Source of the DNA: Gammaproteobacteria bacterium
GTDB lineage: Bacteria; Pseudomonadota; Gammaproteobacteria; SZUA-152
Assembly (NCBI GenBank): GCA_011051755.1
Contig: DRKN01000010.1
Span: 1 to 52,806, forward strand
DNA length: 52,806 nt
Direction of reading: 5' to 3'
In this document: positions 18,395 to 26,653 of the stretch, piece after piece
How the letters are laid out: each line of letters opens with the position of its first letter
How positions within the stretch are numbered: position 1 is the first letter of the stretch
Program-made: the position numbers and the translations under genes
Notes under the pieces: model-generated
Told to the model about the DNA's origin: nothing
The model's input: the letters and a program-made list of their open reading frames with translations, nothing else
Database searches by the model: none

Positions 18395-18934
18395 GTGAGA
18401 AAAATCAATTATCATATTGCGGTTACATTGGATGGTTATATCTGCCGGGATAATGGAAGCATAGATGGGCTTTTAATGGAGGGTGAGCACGCGGATGAGT
18501 TTGTTCAGTCATTGGAAAGATATGATTCTGTGCTCATGGGAAGCAATACATATAAATTTGGCTTTCAGTTTGGATTGAAGGCGGGGCAGCCTGCCTATCC
18601 AAATTTACGGCATTATATATTTTCAAATTCACTCGATTTCGACTCGTCAGAGGCTGTAAATTTAATTAAAGGTGAGGTGCTGGAAACAGTTCGTGAATTG
18701 AAAGGTATGGACGGCAAGGAAATTTGGCTTTGCGGTGGCGGCGAGTTGGCTGGGTATCTGTTTGACAATGATTTTCTTGATAAATTGACGCTAAAAGTCA
18801 ATCCGGTTATTTTTGGTTCAGGAAGGAGGTTGTTTGGAAATAGTGTAAAAACCGCTAATTTTACTCTTCTTTCAAGTAAGCGATATGGTAACGGTGTTAT
18901 TTTAAGTGAATATGATATTGCAAGCAGTAAGTGA
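18395..18934 (+). CDS. Dihydrofolate reductase / RibD C-terminal-like reductase
   Basis: 179 residues. The N-terminus (KINYHIAVTLDGYICRDNG) and the central VLMGSNTYKFG and IWLCGGGELAGYLFDNDFLD blocks match the RibD C-terminal / DHFR-like superfamily, whose members bind NADPH. Many are found as single genes of unknown substrate. GTG at 18395 is my chosen start because family members begin with this sequence and AAGAAG lies just upstream; TTG 18362 would add 11 residues. It is not next to riboflavin genes. AT-rich codon use and isolation inside the islet suggest it came in by transfer. Confidence 0.75.
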   Translation: MRKINYHIAVTLDGYICRDNGSIDGLLMEGEHADEFVQSLERYDSVLMGSNTYKFGFQFGLKAGQPAYPNLRHYIFSNSLDFDSSEAVNLIKGEVLETVRELKGMDGKEIWLCGGGELAGYLFDNDFLDKLTLKVNPVIFGSGRRLFGNSVKTANFTLLSSKRYGNGVILSEYDIASSK

Positions 18935-19044
18935 CCGATCGGTTCGGAAAGCTGGGAGGATACAAAAAATATGCATTCAAGAGGGTTTCCCAGGGCAGAT
19001 TCCGTATAAATAAACGACTTATATTTTCTATTAATTTGGCTAAA

Positions 19045-19124
19045 GTCACCGCCTTTAGACGGTGACGTTGATGACTTTTAGTCATTAGCGCCGAATGCGC
19101 CAACCCGCCTATTTTAGTCGGTGG
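19045..19124. repeat. Cluster of four short hairpins
   Basis: Consecutive inverted repeats: GTCACCG/CGGTGAC (19045-19066), ATGACT-TTT-AGTCAT (19071-19085), GCGC-CGAAT-GCGC (19088-19100) and CCGCC/GGTGG (19105-19124). The first and last share a CCGCCT...AGnCGGTG core. Such arrays, ending in GGTGGTTCA, recall the ends of IS200/IS605-type elements, but no transposase is present. The T-rich tract at about 19160-19177 could end transcription from either side. Confidence 0.5.
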
Positions 19125-19177
19125 TGGTTCAGTCTGGCCAAATAGCGCTACTCTTGGCTATTTTTTGGTTTTTTGTG

Positions 19178-20533
19178 TCAAGTATGCCGAAACAGGGCCG
19201 GCTCCAGTTGATGGCGGTGCAGTAGTTTATAAAAGTCGGTGCGGTTGCGTTGCGCCAGGCGGGCGGCTTGGCAGACGTTGCCACGGGTCATTTTCAGGAT
19301 CTGCACGAGGTAGTCGCGTTCGAACTGGCTGACGGCCTCACCCAATGGCAGTACCTCCCGGCCTTTGCCGCGCAGGGCGCGTTGCACCAAGCTGGCGGAG
19401 ATCGCCGGGGTGGTGGTCAGGGCTGAGACCTGTTCCACGACGTTGAGCAGTTGGCGAATATTGCCGGGCCAGGGGGCGGCCATCAGTAGTTCCATGGCTT
19501 CGCGGGAGAAGGAGCGGGCCTGACAGTTTTTGCTGCGTTGTTGCAGTTGGCTGAGGAAGTGATTGGCGAGCAGGGGAATATCTTCGCAGCGCTGGGCCAG
19601 GGAGGGCAGTTCCAGCATGACGACGTTGAGGCGGTAGTAGAGATCCTCACGGAATCTACGCTTACTGATGGCGGCCTCAAGGTCGCAATGGGTGGCGGAG
19701 ATAATGCGTACGTCTATCGGTAACGCCTGGGTCGTACCCAGCGGCCGCACCTCGCCCTCTTGCAGTACGCGCAGCAGCTTGCTCTGAAACTCCAGCGGCA
19801 TGTCGCCGATTTCGTCGAGAAACAGGGTGCCGCTGTTGGCGGCTTCAAACAGGCCGGTGTGGTTGCGGTCGGCGCCGGTGAAGGCGCCCTTACGATGGCC
19901 GAACAACTCTGACTCCAGCAGGGCCTCGGGGATGGCGGCGCAGTTGATGGCGACAAAAGGCCCTTTATGGCGTGGGCTGGCGGCGTGAATGGCCTGTGCG
20001 AGACGTTCTTTGCCGGTGCCACTTTCGCTTTGAATGAGGATACTGACGTCCGTCTGCGCGACCCGCCAGGCCTGTTTTAACAATTCGTCCATGCGCGGAC
20101 TGGTGGTGACGATATCGCGCCGCCATGCTTGATCTTCGCCGCCAGTGTCGGTATCGGTCTGTGGTCCTGCGTGGTGTAAAGCGGCGGTGATGTTTTCCAG
20201 TAATTGCTGGCTGTCAAAGGGCTTGGTCAGATAGCTGAACACCCCCCTGCGGGTGGCGTTCACGGCATCGGGGATGGTGCCGTGGGCAGTGAGGATGATC
20301 ACCGGGAGCGAAGGGTAATGGGTATGCACTTCGTTGAACAGGGCGAGGCCGTCCATGCCTTCCATGCGCAGGTCGGTGATGATGACCTGGGGCTGGAAGG
20401 TGGGCAGGCGGGCCAGGGCCTGACGGCCGCTGGTCGCCGTTACCACCGTAAAATTTGCGGCCTTGAGGCGCATGGATAACAGCCGCAACAGGCTTGCGTC
20501 ATCGTCAACGAGGAGTATTTTGTTCTTACTCAT
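19178..20533 (-). CDS. glrR: Sigma-54-dependent response regulator GlrR
   Basis: 451 residues. Receiver domain (about 1-120) with LLVDDD, the phospho-Asp in [13 protein letters not shown] and Lys in YLTKP. AAA+ sigma-54 activator domain (about 145-375) with Walker A SESGTGKE and the GAFTGA loop that contacts sigma-54. C-terminal Fis-type helix-turn-helix ([20 protein letters not shown]). It is the output of the GlrK-GlrR system, which in enterobacteria controls the glmY small RNA and envelope functions; targets here are unknown. Its start lies inside the end of the qseG-like gene (8-base overlap), as expected for the conserved glrK-qseG-glrR order. Confidence 0.93.
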   Translation of the reverse strand: MSKNKILLVDDDASLLRLLSMRLKAANFTVVTATSGRQALARLPTFQPQVIITDLRMEGMDGLALFNEVHTHYPSLPVIILTAHGTIPDAVNATRRGVFSYLTKPFDSQQLLENITAALHHAGPQTDTDTGGEDQAWRRDIVTTSPRMDELLKQAWRVAQTDVSILIQSESGTGKERLAQAIHAASPRHKGPFVAINCAAIPEALLESELFGHRKGAFTGADRNHTGLFEAANSGTLFLDEIGDMPLEFQSKLLRVLQEGEVRPLGTTQALPIDVRIISATHCDLEAAISKRRFREDLYYRLNVVMLELPSLAQRCEDIPLLANHFLSQLQQRSKNCQARSFSREAMELLMAAPWPGNIRQLLNVVEQVSALTTTPAISASLVQRALRGKGREVLPLGEAVSQFERDYLVQILKMTRGNVCQAARLAQRNRTDFYKLLHRHQLEPALFRHT

Positions 20534-21173
20534 GGGCCTTTTTTCCCTTTCTGCCGGATGCCGGGTTTTCGACTGCGAGTTCCTTTGCGTTAATGTCCTG
20601 TTCGATGGATTTCAGCTGATCCAGCTGTAATTGCTGGGCCTTTACCTGTTTCTGCAGGGATGCCGCAGTGGCTTTCATCTGCGTGAGTTCTTTTGTCAGT
20701 GCCTGTACCCGACGCTTCTCCCGGGTGAGGAATTCCTCCAGTGATGCCTGCTTTGTCAGCAACCGCTGACGTTCGACCTGGCCGTCCGCGAGCAACCGAC
20801 GGCGTTCGACCAGACTGTCCGCCAGGTATTGCGCCAGCCCCCGTTGTGGATGTTGTGCCGTAGCAGGGTCGGCAAGAAAACCTGTCAGCAGTCTGGCGGC
20901 CTCTGCATCGTCGCGAAAGGGGGTGTCGGGTTTGCAGAGTAACAGCGCCAGACGCAGGCGGTTACAGGCGTCGTCCGCGCTGCCGTTCGGCTGCAGGGCC
21001 TGGCGCATTTCCCGTCCGTCATTGGCGGACAGGCGGGAGGCCACGTTGTGGAATTCAATGACATCGCCACAACTTTCAGTTTCGGCCAGCGGCGGGCCGC
21101 CGCTAAATGGCAACGGCGCGCAGGCGCTCAGTAGTAACAGCACAAGGCTTGTCCCGGCTTGCTGGCGGATCAT
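20526..21173 (-). CDS. qseG: QseG/YfhG-like lipoprotein of the GlrKR system
   Basis: 215 residues. The lipoprotein signal ends in LLSAC (about 14-18). A periplasmic region with several Cys is followed by a long coiled coil (about 115-195: ERQRLLTKQASLEEFLTREK and on to QLKSIEQDI) and a basic tail. By position between glrK and glrR, and by its lipoprotein plus coiled-coil form, it corresponds to QseG, which in E. coli is an outer-membrane lipoprotein that modulates GlrK. Direct similarity is modest, so the name rests partly on context. GGAGG precedes the ATG. Confidence 0.75.
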   Translation of the reverse strand: MIRQQAGTSLVLLLLSACAPLPFSGGPPLAETESCGDVIEFHNVASRLSANDGREMRQALQPNGSADDACNRLRLALLLCKPDTPFRDDAEAARLLTGFLADPATAQHPQRGLAQYLADSLVERRRLLADGQVERQRLLTKQASLEEFLTREKRRVQALTKELTQMKATAASLQKQVKAQQLQLDQLKSIEQDINAKELAVENPASGRKGKKAHE

Positions 21174-21188
21174 GAAATTATTTGCCTC

Positions 21189-22652
21189 CTATTCATCGTG
21201 TTTGCCAACCAGCAGCAGGGCAACACGCAGATGTGCTCCGGCCCCGTTATCCTGAACAGTGATATCGCCTCGGTGCAGACGGGCATAGCGTTGGGCAATA
21301 GCCAGTCCCAGCCCGGTACCTTTTACATGACTACGTGATGACTGCCGCCCCTGAAAAAAGGGCTCGAATATCTGTTGCCGTTCCGCGCTCGGGATACCGG
21401 GCCCCTCATCTATGACATCAATACGGGCATGATCGTTCGCAACTCGAAGGTTAAGATGAATCTGTCCACCATCCGGTGAGTATTTAATGGCGTTGGATAA
21501 CAGGTTGTCGAGCAGGGTACGCAACTGTTCACGCTCTCCGCACAGGCTAACCGCTTGCAGTTCGCTGTGCACGGAAATTTTTCGTGCCTGTAGCGCCAGA
21601 CGGTGTTTGTCGATGATTTCCGGCAGCAGCGTGTGCAGTTCGACGGTTTCCTGACGTAGCAGGCTTCTCTGCGCCAGGGCGGCATTGAAGTTCAGCAGGG
21701 CCTCGACCTGCGCCTGTAGCTGAAGACTGCTCTCGCGCAGGATATCGGCCACTTCCGTTTGTTCGCTGTTGAGCGTGCCGACCACTTCCTCGCGCAGTAA
21801 TTCCACGCCCTCACGGATGGCCGTCAGTGGTGTTTTCAGCTCGTGGGAGACGTGGTGCAGAAAGGCCTGTTTTTGTTCATCCAGCTCGGACAAGCGCTGG
21901 CGCAGCCAGTCGAGTTGCTCGCTGAGTTCACGGATGTCTTGTGGGCCGCCAACGCTCACCGCCATGGTCAATTCGCCGGCGCCGAGACGGCGAATGGCTG
22001 CCCCCAGGCGGCGCAGCGGGCGGCTGATGAGGACGCTGAAGATGACTGCCAGGATCAGCGCCAGTGGGATCAGTCCCAGCGCCTGCCACAGCAATTGGCG
22101 CTGTACGCTTTCAACCTGGTGGGTCATGGTATTGCTCTCTTCGGCGATCATCTGCGTGACTTCGAAGGGGATCGGCCGCGCCAGTCGGGTCAGATCGTGT
22201 TTTTCCGTTAGTCTCTGCGGCAGGCCCGCTGGCAGTTTTGCGGGCATTCCAGCCACCTTGTGAAGCTGGTGGTACAGGGCCTCCTCCTCCAGGCGCAATT
22301 GTGACAGCCGTTGTGCCAGGCTATCGGTCAGGGTTAAATCTTCCAGATGGGTCATGGCTTTGGCGAGCTGGTTGCGTTGATCTTCATAGCGTTGCAACAC
22401 GGCGGGATCGCGCAGAACCAGGTATTGGCCGGTGCTGCGCTCCATGTTCAGCACCTGGGTCATGATGATGCGGCTGGCTTCGACCGCCCGGGATGAGTCA
22501 CGCACGGCGAGTTGCATCTGTACCGAGAGCTTGTCGATGAGCATAAATGTGTTTATCAGCGCTGCGGCGAGAGGTAGCGCGGCAAGGAAAAAGCCGATCA
22601 GTGCCAGTTGAAAGATCGAGGTGGGCAGGGTGGGCCGCATGGCGTAATTCAT
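21189..22652 (-). CDS. glrK: Sensor histidine kinase GlrK
   Basis: 487 residues. Two transmembrane helices (about 14-38 and 183-206) bound a periplasmic sensor with helical character. HAMP follows (LISRPLRRLGAAIRRLGAGE), then HisKA with FLHHVSHELKTPLTAIREG (phospho-His) and HATPase_c with NLLSNAIKYSPDGG, DEGPGIP and GTGLGLAIAQRYA. The gene starts the glrK-qseG-glrR operon. ATG 22652 is used; GTG 22655 is also possible. The stop of a 32-codon frame upstream overlaps this start (TGATG). Confidence 0.92.
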   Translation of the reverse strand: MNYAMRPTLPTSIFQLALIGFFLAALPLAAALINTFMLIDKLSVQMQLAVRDSSRAVEASRIIMTQVLNMERSTGQYLVLRDPAVLQRYEDQRNQLAKAMTHLEDLTLTDSLAQRLSQLRLEEEALYHQLHKVAGMPAKLPAGLPQRLTEKHDLTRLARPIPFEVTQMIAEESNTMTHQVESVQRQLLWQALGLIPLALILAVIFSVLISRPLRRLGAAIRRLGAGELTMAVSVGGPQDIRELSEQLDWLRQRLSELDEQKQAFLHHVSHELKTPLTAIREGVELLREEVVGTLNSEQTEVADILRESSLQLQAQVEALLNFNAALAQRSLLRQETVELHTLLPEIIDKHRLALQARKISVHSELQAVSLCGEREQLRTLLDNLLSNAIKYSPDGGQIHLNLRVANDHARIDVIDEGPGIPSAERQQIFEPFFQGRQSSRSHVKGTGLGLAIAQRYARLHRGDITVQDNGAGAHLRVALLLVGKHDE

Positions 22653-22750
22653 CACCGGTTACCAGATAGTCTGGCTGGAGGGGGAGTGGAAAATGATGTA
22701 ATCAGTGCGCCAAGAATAACACCCAAAAAAATAGCCCTAAAAAATCCCAT
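22652..22750 (-). CDS. Possible 32-residue membrane peptide before glrK
   Basis: From the ATG at 22750 a frame of 32 codons (MGFFRAIFLGVILGALITSF, then a Pro/Arg tail) ends at a TGA that overlaps the glrK ATG. One transmembrane helix is predicted by eye. There is no good ribosome site. It may be a leader peptide coupled to glrK or chance. Confidence 0.25.
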   Translation of the reverse strand: MGFFRAIFLGVILGALITSFSTPPPARLSGNR

Positions 22751-22850
22751 CCGTGGAATTTTATTAGAGCCGAAGGCATAAGTCAGATATTGTGCCCTCT
22801 TAACGCGCGCTGCCAGTGGAGTGGCGAGCGATCGACGCATCCCTGCGCCG

Positions 22851-22906
22851 TGATAGGCCCCTACTCTCTGAGAGAGAGGAAGAGTGAAATGAGTAGGGGC
22901 CGATCA
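22851..22906. repeat. 15-bp-arm hairpin between the EF-hand gene and the glrK operon
   Basis: TGATAGGCCCCTACT (22851-22865) pairs with AGTAGGGGCCGATCA (22892-22906) with one mismatch; the loop is a 26-base purine-rich tract (CTGAGAGAGAGGAAGAG...). No T-tract follows on either strand, so it is not a standard terminator. Confidence 0.75.
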
Positions 22907-22930
22907 ATCTTTGCCGGTTAGGCAGTGGGC

Positions 22931-23182
22931 TTAATTTCCGCTTTCTTCGTCCTTCGGCATGACCAGCTCAAATCTGGCAAATTCAACTTCGTCCAGCACG
23001 CCGTCTGTATTGAGGTCATAGGTGTCCCACTGTTCGCTCAACCCCGGCAGTGCGGCGGCTTCTTCCTTGCTGATGGAACCGCTTTGGTCGGTATCGGCCG
23101 CCTTGAAGGTTCCATCGGCAAAAGCCGTGCCGCTGGCCAGGGTAAAGGTGAAGAGCGCTGCAAATAGTAGTTTCTGATTCAT
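22931..23182 (-). CDS. Exported EF-hand calcium-binding protein
   Basis: 83 residues. A signal peptide (MNQKLLFAALFTFTLASGTAFA) is followed by two EF-hand loops, DTDQSGSISKEE (about 30-41) and DLNTDGVLDEVE (about 56-67), each with acidic or hydroxyl residues at positions 1, 3, 5, 9 and 12. It probably binds calcium in the periplasm. Small exported EF-hand proteins of this kind are common in gammaproteobacteria but of unknown role. The hairpin at 22851-22906 lies just after its stop. Confidence 0.8.
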   Translation of the reverse strand: MNQKLLFAALFTFTLASGTAFADGTFKAADTDQSGSISKEEAAALPGLSEQWDTYDLNTDGVLDEVEFARFELVMPKDEESGN

Positions 23183-23491
23183 GAAAGCTATCCTCTGTTT
23201 AGTCTTTGTCAGGCGTCCTTGAAGTAGACGTCCCTGTGGTTAGCAATGCTGCTTGCATCCGTGTGTTAGCAGTGCCGCTTGTGCCGAAGTTTGCCGCGAT
23301 CCGAGCTGTGGCGTGTAACATCGACTGCTATGCTCAGAGCATATTGCGTGCCAGGTTATTGAATCACTGTTTTTTCAGTGAGTTACGGGCCTTGGTGGGG
23401 CTTGGTCTGATTTGTTGATGGGGATGCCTGTTGCCAATTGGCGACAGATGAAGGCCCGATGGGGGGTAACTGATTGAAATATCAGCATAAT

Positions 23492-23517
23492 CACCTGTCT
23501 CCATATGGAGACAGGTG
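23492..23517. repeat. 26-bp perfect palindrome
   Basis: CACCTGTCTCCAT followed by ATGGAGACAGGTG, with no mismatch and no spacer, centred between 23504 and 23505. It may be a regulatory protein site or a cruciform/hairpin. No gene starts within 200 bases on either side. Confidence 0.85.
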
Positions 23518-23580
23518 TCAATTTGGTGGGCAAGCTGAGGGAGTATAGTACTGGCTTAAGCCTGGGAGACGTGGAATACC

Positions 23581-23717
23581 GTCATTCCCGCGCAGACGGG
23601 AATCCAGCATGTAGTGCGCTTCAAGCGCTCTGGATGACTTGCTCCGCCCGCCCTGCGGGTGTTCAACGCAGAAGGTGCTTTTTGTCCGGGTCTGCACGTC
23701 GTTCCGCCTGGAATGAC
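23581..23717. repeat. dRS3-like miniature element
   Basis: The left end is ATTCCC-GCGCAGAC-GGGAAT (23584-23603), which fits the ATTCCC-N8-GGGAAT pattern of neisserial dRS3 repeats also seen in other proteobacteria. The 137-bp unit starts with GTCATTCC and ends with GGAATGAC (23710-23717), forming terminal inverted repeats, and contains an internal GCGCTT-C-AAGCGC hairpin. No coding capacity. Confidence 0.7.
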
Positions 23718-23781
23718 AGTGTTTTCAACTTAAAAAGTCAGTGCCATTGGGGCAGTTGATTGCCACAAAATGGCCAGACCG

Positions 23782-24390
23782 CTAGCCAAGGGCCGTGAGC
23801 AGTTTATCCAGTGCCTGGCCACGATGGCTGAGGTGATTTTTTACCTCGGGTGAAAGCTTCGCCGCTGCGCAGTGCTTACCGGCTACGAAAAACACCGGGT
23901 CGTATCCAAAGCCATTTTCGCCACTGGGCTGATGCAGGATGCGGCCCTCCCAGGTTCCCTGGCAGATCAGCGGCGTGGAGTCTTCGGCGTGGGCCATGAA
24001 GACCATCAGGCATTGAAAACGCGCCGTGCGTTCGGCTTCTGGCACGTCTTTCAACGCTGCCAGCAGTTTCTGCACATTGTCGGCATCCGTGGCGCCTGGC
24101 CCGGCGAAGCGGGCGGAATAAATGCCGGGGGCACCGTTGAGGGCATCCACTTCCAGCCCCGAATCGTCGGCGATGGCGGGCAGGCCGGTAGCGCGGGTGG
24201 CATGGCGGGCCTTGAGGATGGCGTTCTCGACGAAGCTGAGTCCGGTTTCCTCGGCATCGTTCACGTTGAAGTCAGATTGCGGCAGGGCCTGCATACCCAG
24301 GCCCGCGAGAACCTGGTTGATCTCGCGCAGCTTGCCGCGGTTGCCGCTGGCCAGTACGACCTTCTCGGGCAGGGTCTTGCCGGTGTTCAT
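23782..24390 (-). CDS. rdgB: dITP/XTP pyrophosphatase
   Basis: 202 residues. RdgB/HAM1-type enzyme hydrolysing non-canonical purine nucleoside triphosphates (dITP, XTP) to keep them out of DNA. N-terminal [14 protein letters not shown], the metal-binding [18 protein letters not shown], and FGYDPVFF are all present; the C-terminal [10 protein letters not shown] is typical. The ATG at 24390 has AGGACG eight bases upstream. A longer frame from 24456 is not supported. It lies downstream of rph on the same strand with a repeat-filled gap of about 190 bases. Confidence 0.95.
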   Translation of the reverse strand: MNTGKTLPEKVVLASGNRGKLREINQVLAGLGMQALPQSDFNVNDAEETGLSFVENAILKARHATRATGLPAIADDSGLEVDALNGAPGIYSARFAGPGATDADNVQKLLAALKDVPEAERTARFQCLMVFMAHAEDSTPLICQGTWEGRILHQPSGENGFGYDPVFFVAGKHCAAAKLSPEVKNHLSHRGQALDKLLTALG

Positions 24391-24420
24391 TTTTCGTCCT
24401 TTTTCTTTGTCGGGGGTGTT

Positions 24421-24577
24421 TGCCACAGAGGTACGGAGGACACGGAGAAGCAGCAATTGAAAAGATCACTGCAAAGGCCGCAAAAGGGAGGCGAAGGCAA
24501 AAATATAAAAACGTTGCGCTTCTTTTTTTTGCGGCGAAACCCGGGCTTTCTCTGTGCTCTCCGCGCCTTTGGTGGCG
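24421..24577. repeat. Imperfect terminal inverted repeats in the rph-rdgB gap
   Basis: GCCACAGAGGTACGGAGGAC... at 24422-24450 is mirrored by ...CTCTGTGCTCTCCGCGCC at about 24549-24567. The arms are diverged but clearly related (GCCAC, CGGAG, CAGAGAA in inverted order). The inside is A-rich then T-rich. It looks like a small decayed MITE. It also follows the rph stop closely, so the transcript of rph would fold it. Confidence 0.55.
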
Positions 24578-24584
24578 TATTAGC

Positions 24585-25304
24585 CTACGACGGGCTCAAC
24601 ACCTCACGCTGATGCTCAATCAGCTCGGCGATGCCGGACTTGGCCAGCGCCAGCATGGCGTCCAGTTCGTCTTGACGGAAGGCGTGGCCTTCGGCGGTGC
24701 CCTGCACTTCGATGAAGGCGCCGGCGTCGTTCATGACCACGTTCATATCGGTTTCGGCATTGGCGTCTTCGTCGTAGTCCAGATCCAGCACCGGGGTGCC
24801 GTTGAAGATGCCCACGGATACCGAGGCCACCTGACCGATGATGGGGTTCTTTTTCACCTTGCGCTGATCCACCAGCCACTGCATGGCGTCGGCAAGGGCA
24901 ACAAAACCACCGGTGATCGAGGCTGTGCGGGTGCCGCCGTCGGCCTGGATGACGTCGCAATCGACGGTGATATTACGCTCGCCCAGGGCCTCCAGGTTGA
25001 CCACCGCACGCAGCGAGCGGGCGATCAGGCGCTGGATCTCCATGGTGCGTCCGCCCTGCCTGCCGCGCGCCGCCTCGCGGCCCATGCGTGAGCCGGTGGA
25101 GCGCGGCAGCATGCCGTATTCGGCCGTCACCCAGCCGCGGCCCTGACCCTTGAGCCAGCGCGGGATGCGATCCTCGACGGTGGCGGTGCACAGCACCTTG
25201 GTGTCACCGAATTCCACCAGTACCGAGCCTTCGGCGTGTTTGGTGTAGTCGCGGGTGAATTTGATATCGCGCAATTGCTCGGCTGAGCGGCCGCTGGGTC
25301 GCAT
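24585..25304 (-). CDS. rph: Ribonuclease PH
   Basis: 239 residues. Phosphorolytic 3'-5' exoribonuclease that trims tRNA precursors. N-terminal [20 protein letters not shown], the RNA-binding [21 protein letters not shown], the active-site [19 protein letters not shown] and the C-terminal [16 protein letters not shown] are intact. AAGGAC precedes the ATG at 25304. The upstream part of the longer frame is not conserved. rph and rdgB are often neighbours in gammaproteobacteria. Confidence 0.96.
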   Translation of the reverse strand: MRPSGRSAEQLRDIKFTRDYTKHAEGSVLVEFGDTKVLCTATVEDRIPRWLKGQGRGWVTAEYGMLPRSTGSRMGREAARGRQGGRTMEIQRLIARSLRAVVNLEALGERNITVDCDVIQADGGTRTASITGGFVALADAMQWLVDQRKVKKNPIIGQVASVSVGIFNGTPVLDLDYDEDANAETDMNVVMNDAGAFIEVQGTAEGHAFRQDELDAMLALAKSGIAELIEHQREVLSPS

Positions 25305-25491
25305 GGTGTGTCCTTGTTTCGGTGTGATTCGTTGTGGGCGCACATTATACCCGTGAGGCGAAGGGGGAGGCCAGCCGGGGGCTGGACGCGGGCTTGTAAT
25401 TCTGTTCTAATGCGCGGCTCTCGCGTTTTTCGGGATCTTCGTGGTTCTCCGACGCGCTGTACAAACATAACGAAATTCAGAGACTGAAGTC

Positions 25492-25728
25492 ATGGCTAAA
25501 GTATGTCAGGTCACCGGTAAGCGTCCCATCACCGGTAACAACGTTTCCCACGCTAACAACAAGACCCGGCGCCGTTTTCTGCCGAATCTGCATTCCCACC
25601 GTTTCTGGGTCGAGAGCGAAAATCGTTACGTTCGCCTGCGTGTTTCCGCCAGTGGTATGCGCACTATCGACAAGAAAGGCATCGACGCAGTGCTGAGCGA
25701 AATGCGCCGCCGTGGCGAAAAGGTTTAA
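25492..25728 (+). CDS. rpmB: 50S ribosomal protein L28
   Basis: 78 residues, the standard length. [20 protein letters not shown] at the N-terminus and [20 protein letters not shown] are diagnostic. First gene of the rpmB-rpmG operon; rpmG starts 62 bases after its stop. The upstream region to rph contains TTCTAAT near 25405, a possible -10 box with a poor -35. Confidence 0.98.
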   Translation: MAKVCQVTGKRPITGNNVSHANNKTRRRFLPNLHSHRFWVESENRYVRLRVSASGMRTIDKKGIDAVLSEMRRRGEKV

Positions 25729-25790
25729 AGCGCCCGCAGCGAATTTAATTCCGTGCTCGCAGCAGCGGCCCCTAAAGGAGAAAAGAAATC

Positions 25791-25946
25791 ATGCGTGATA
25801 AAATCAGACTTGTTTCCAGCGCCGGTACCGGTCATTTTTACACCACTGACAAGAACAAGCGCAACATGCCGGAAAAAATGGAGATCAAGAAGTTTGATCC
25901 CGTCGTCCGTAAGCATGTGATGTACAAAGAAGCAAAGATCAAGTAG
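25791..25946 (+). CDS. rpmG: 50S ribosomal protein L33
   Basis: 51 residues ([20 protein letters not shown] and on to [10 protein letters not shown]). It has no CxxC pairs, so it is the zinc-free (C-minus) form of L33. AAAGGAG lies nine bases before the ATG. A strong terminator follows 21 bases after the stop. Confidence 0.97.
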   Translation: MRDKIRLVSSAGTGHFYTTDKNKRNMPEKMEIKKFDPVVRKHVMYKEAKIK

Positions 25947-25967
25947 GGATCTTGAATTCCTGATAAG

Positions 25968-25994
25968 AGCCCGGTTTTTACCGGGCTTTTTTTT
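25968..25994 (+). terminator. Rho-independent terminator of rpmBG
   Basis: AGCCCGG (25968-25974), loop TTTTTA, CCGGGCT (25981-25987), then a run of eight T to 25994. Confidence 0.95.
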
Positions 25995-26065
25995 GCCCGG
26001 TTTTCTGTCATCATTGCCGCCTTGATACGCCCCGCCGTATTTGTACAATTTAGAGGAGTCTCTCC

Positions 26066-26653
26066 GTGTTATTACGCAAATTGTTGATCGTCGCCTTTTT
26101 ATTCTCTTTGTTCTTTGTCAGCAGTAGTCTGGTCATGGCGCAGGGTTTGGATATCAATCTTGGCAACAAGAGCGCCAGCTTCCGCTACAATGCCTTTGTT
26201 GGCGGTTCGACCTTCGGTCGCACCGAGCTTAATTTTGGCGTTCTCTATAACGAAGACAAGAACCGCTACGCCGACATCGGCCTGCTGGTGGTCGATACGG
26301 CCGGCAGCAAGGCCCCCGGACTGGAGGTCGGCATCGGCCCCAAGGTCATGTTCATGTGGGAAGACGAGCGGGACGTCAAAGGTGCCGCGATTGCCCTGGG
26401 TGGACGCCTGAATTTCAAACCGCAGAAGATGAAACGCCTGCGTCTGGGGCTGGAGGGTTATTTCGCACCCAGTATTACGTCGTTCCTGGATCTCGACAAT
26501 GCCTATACGCTGGAGGGGCGGGTAGGTTATGAGATTCTGCCGACGGCTACGGCCTATGTCGGTTATCGCCGTATCCAGGCTTCGTTCAACAAGAGCCAGG
26601 GTACGCACGCCATTGATCAGGGCGCCTTTCTGGGTATTCAGCTCTTTTTCTAA
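26066..26653 (+). CDS. YfaZ-family outer membrane protein
   Basis: 195 residues. A signal peptide (MLLRKLLIVAFLFSLFFVSS, cleavage after about residue 25) is followed by alternating beta strands ending in an aromatic residue (GAFLGIQLFF), as expected of a small outer-membrane barrel. It fits the YfaZ family, whose function is unknown. The start is GTG at 26066 with AGAGGAG eight bases ahead. Its stop overlaps the stop region of the converging comF gene. Confidence 0.75.
   Translation: MLLRKLLIVAFLFSLFFVSSSLVMAQGLDINLGNKSASFRYNAFVGGSTFGRTELNFGVLYNEDKNRYADIGLLVVDTAGSKAPGLEVGIGPKVMFMWEDERDVKGAAIALGGRLNFKPQKMKRLRLGLEGYFAPSITSFLDLDNAYTLEGRVGYEILPTATAYVGYRRIQASFNKSQGTHAIDQGAFLGIQLFF

Larger units (their letters stand above)
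23183..23781. other. 600-bp intergenic region rich in repeats
   Basis: No gene is supported here. It contains a 26-bp perfect palindrome (23492-23517) and a dRS3-like element with terminal inverted repeats (23581-23717), entered separately. The remainder shows nothing I recognise. Confidence 0.6.
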
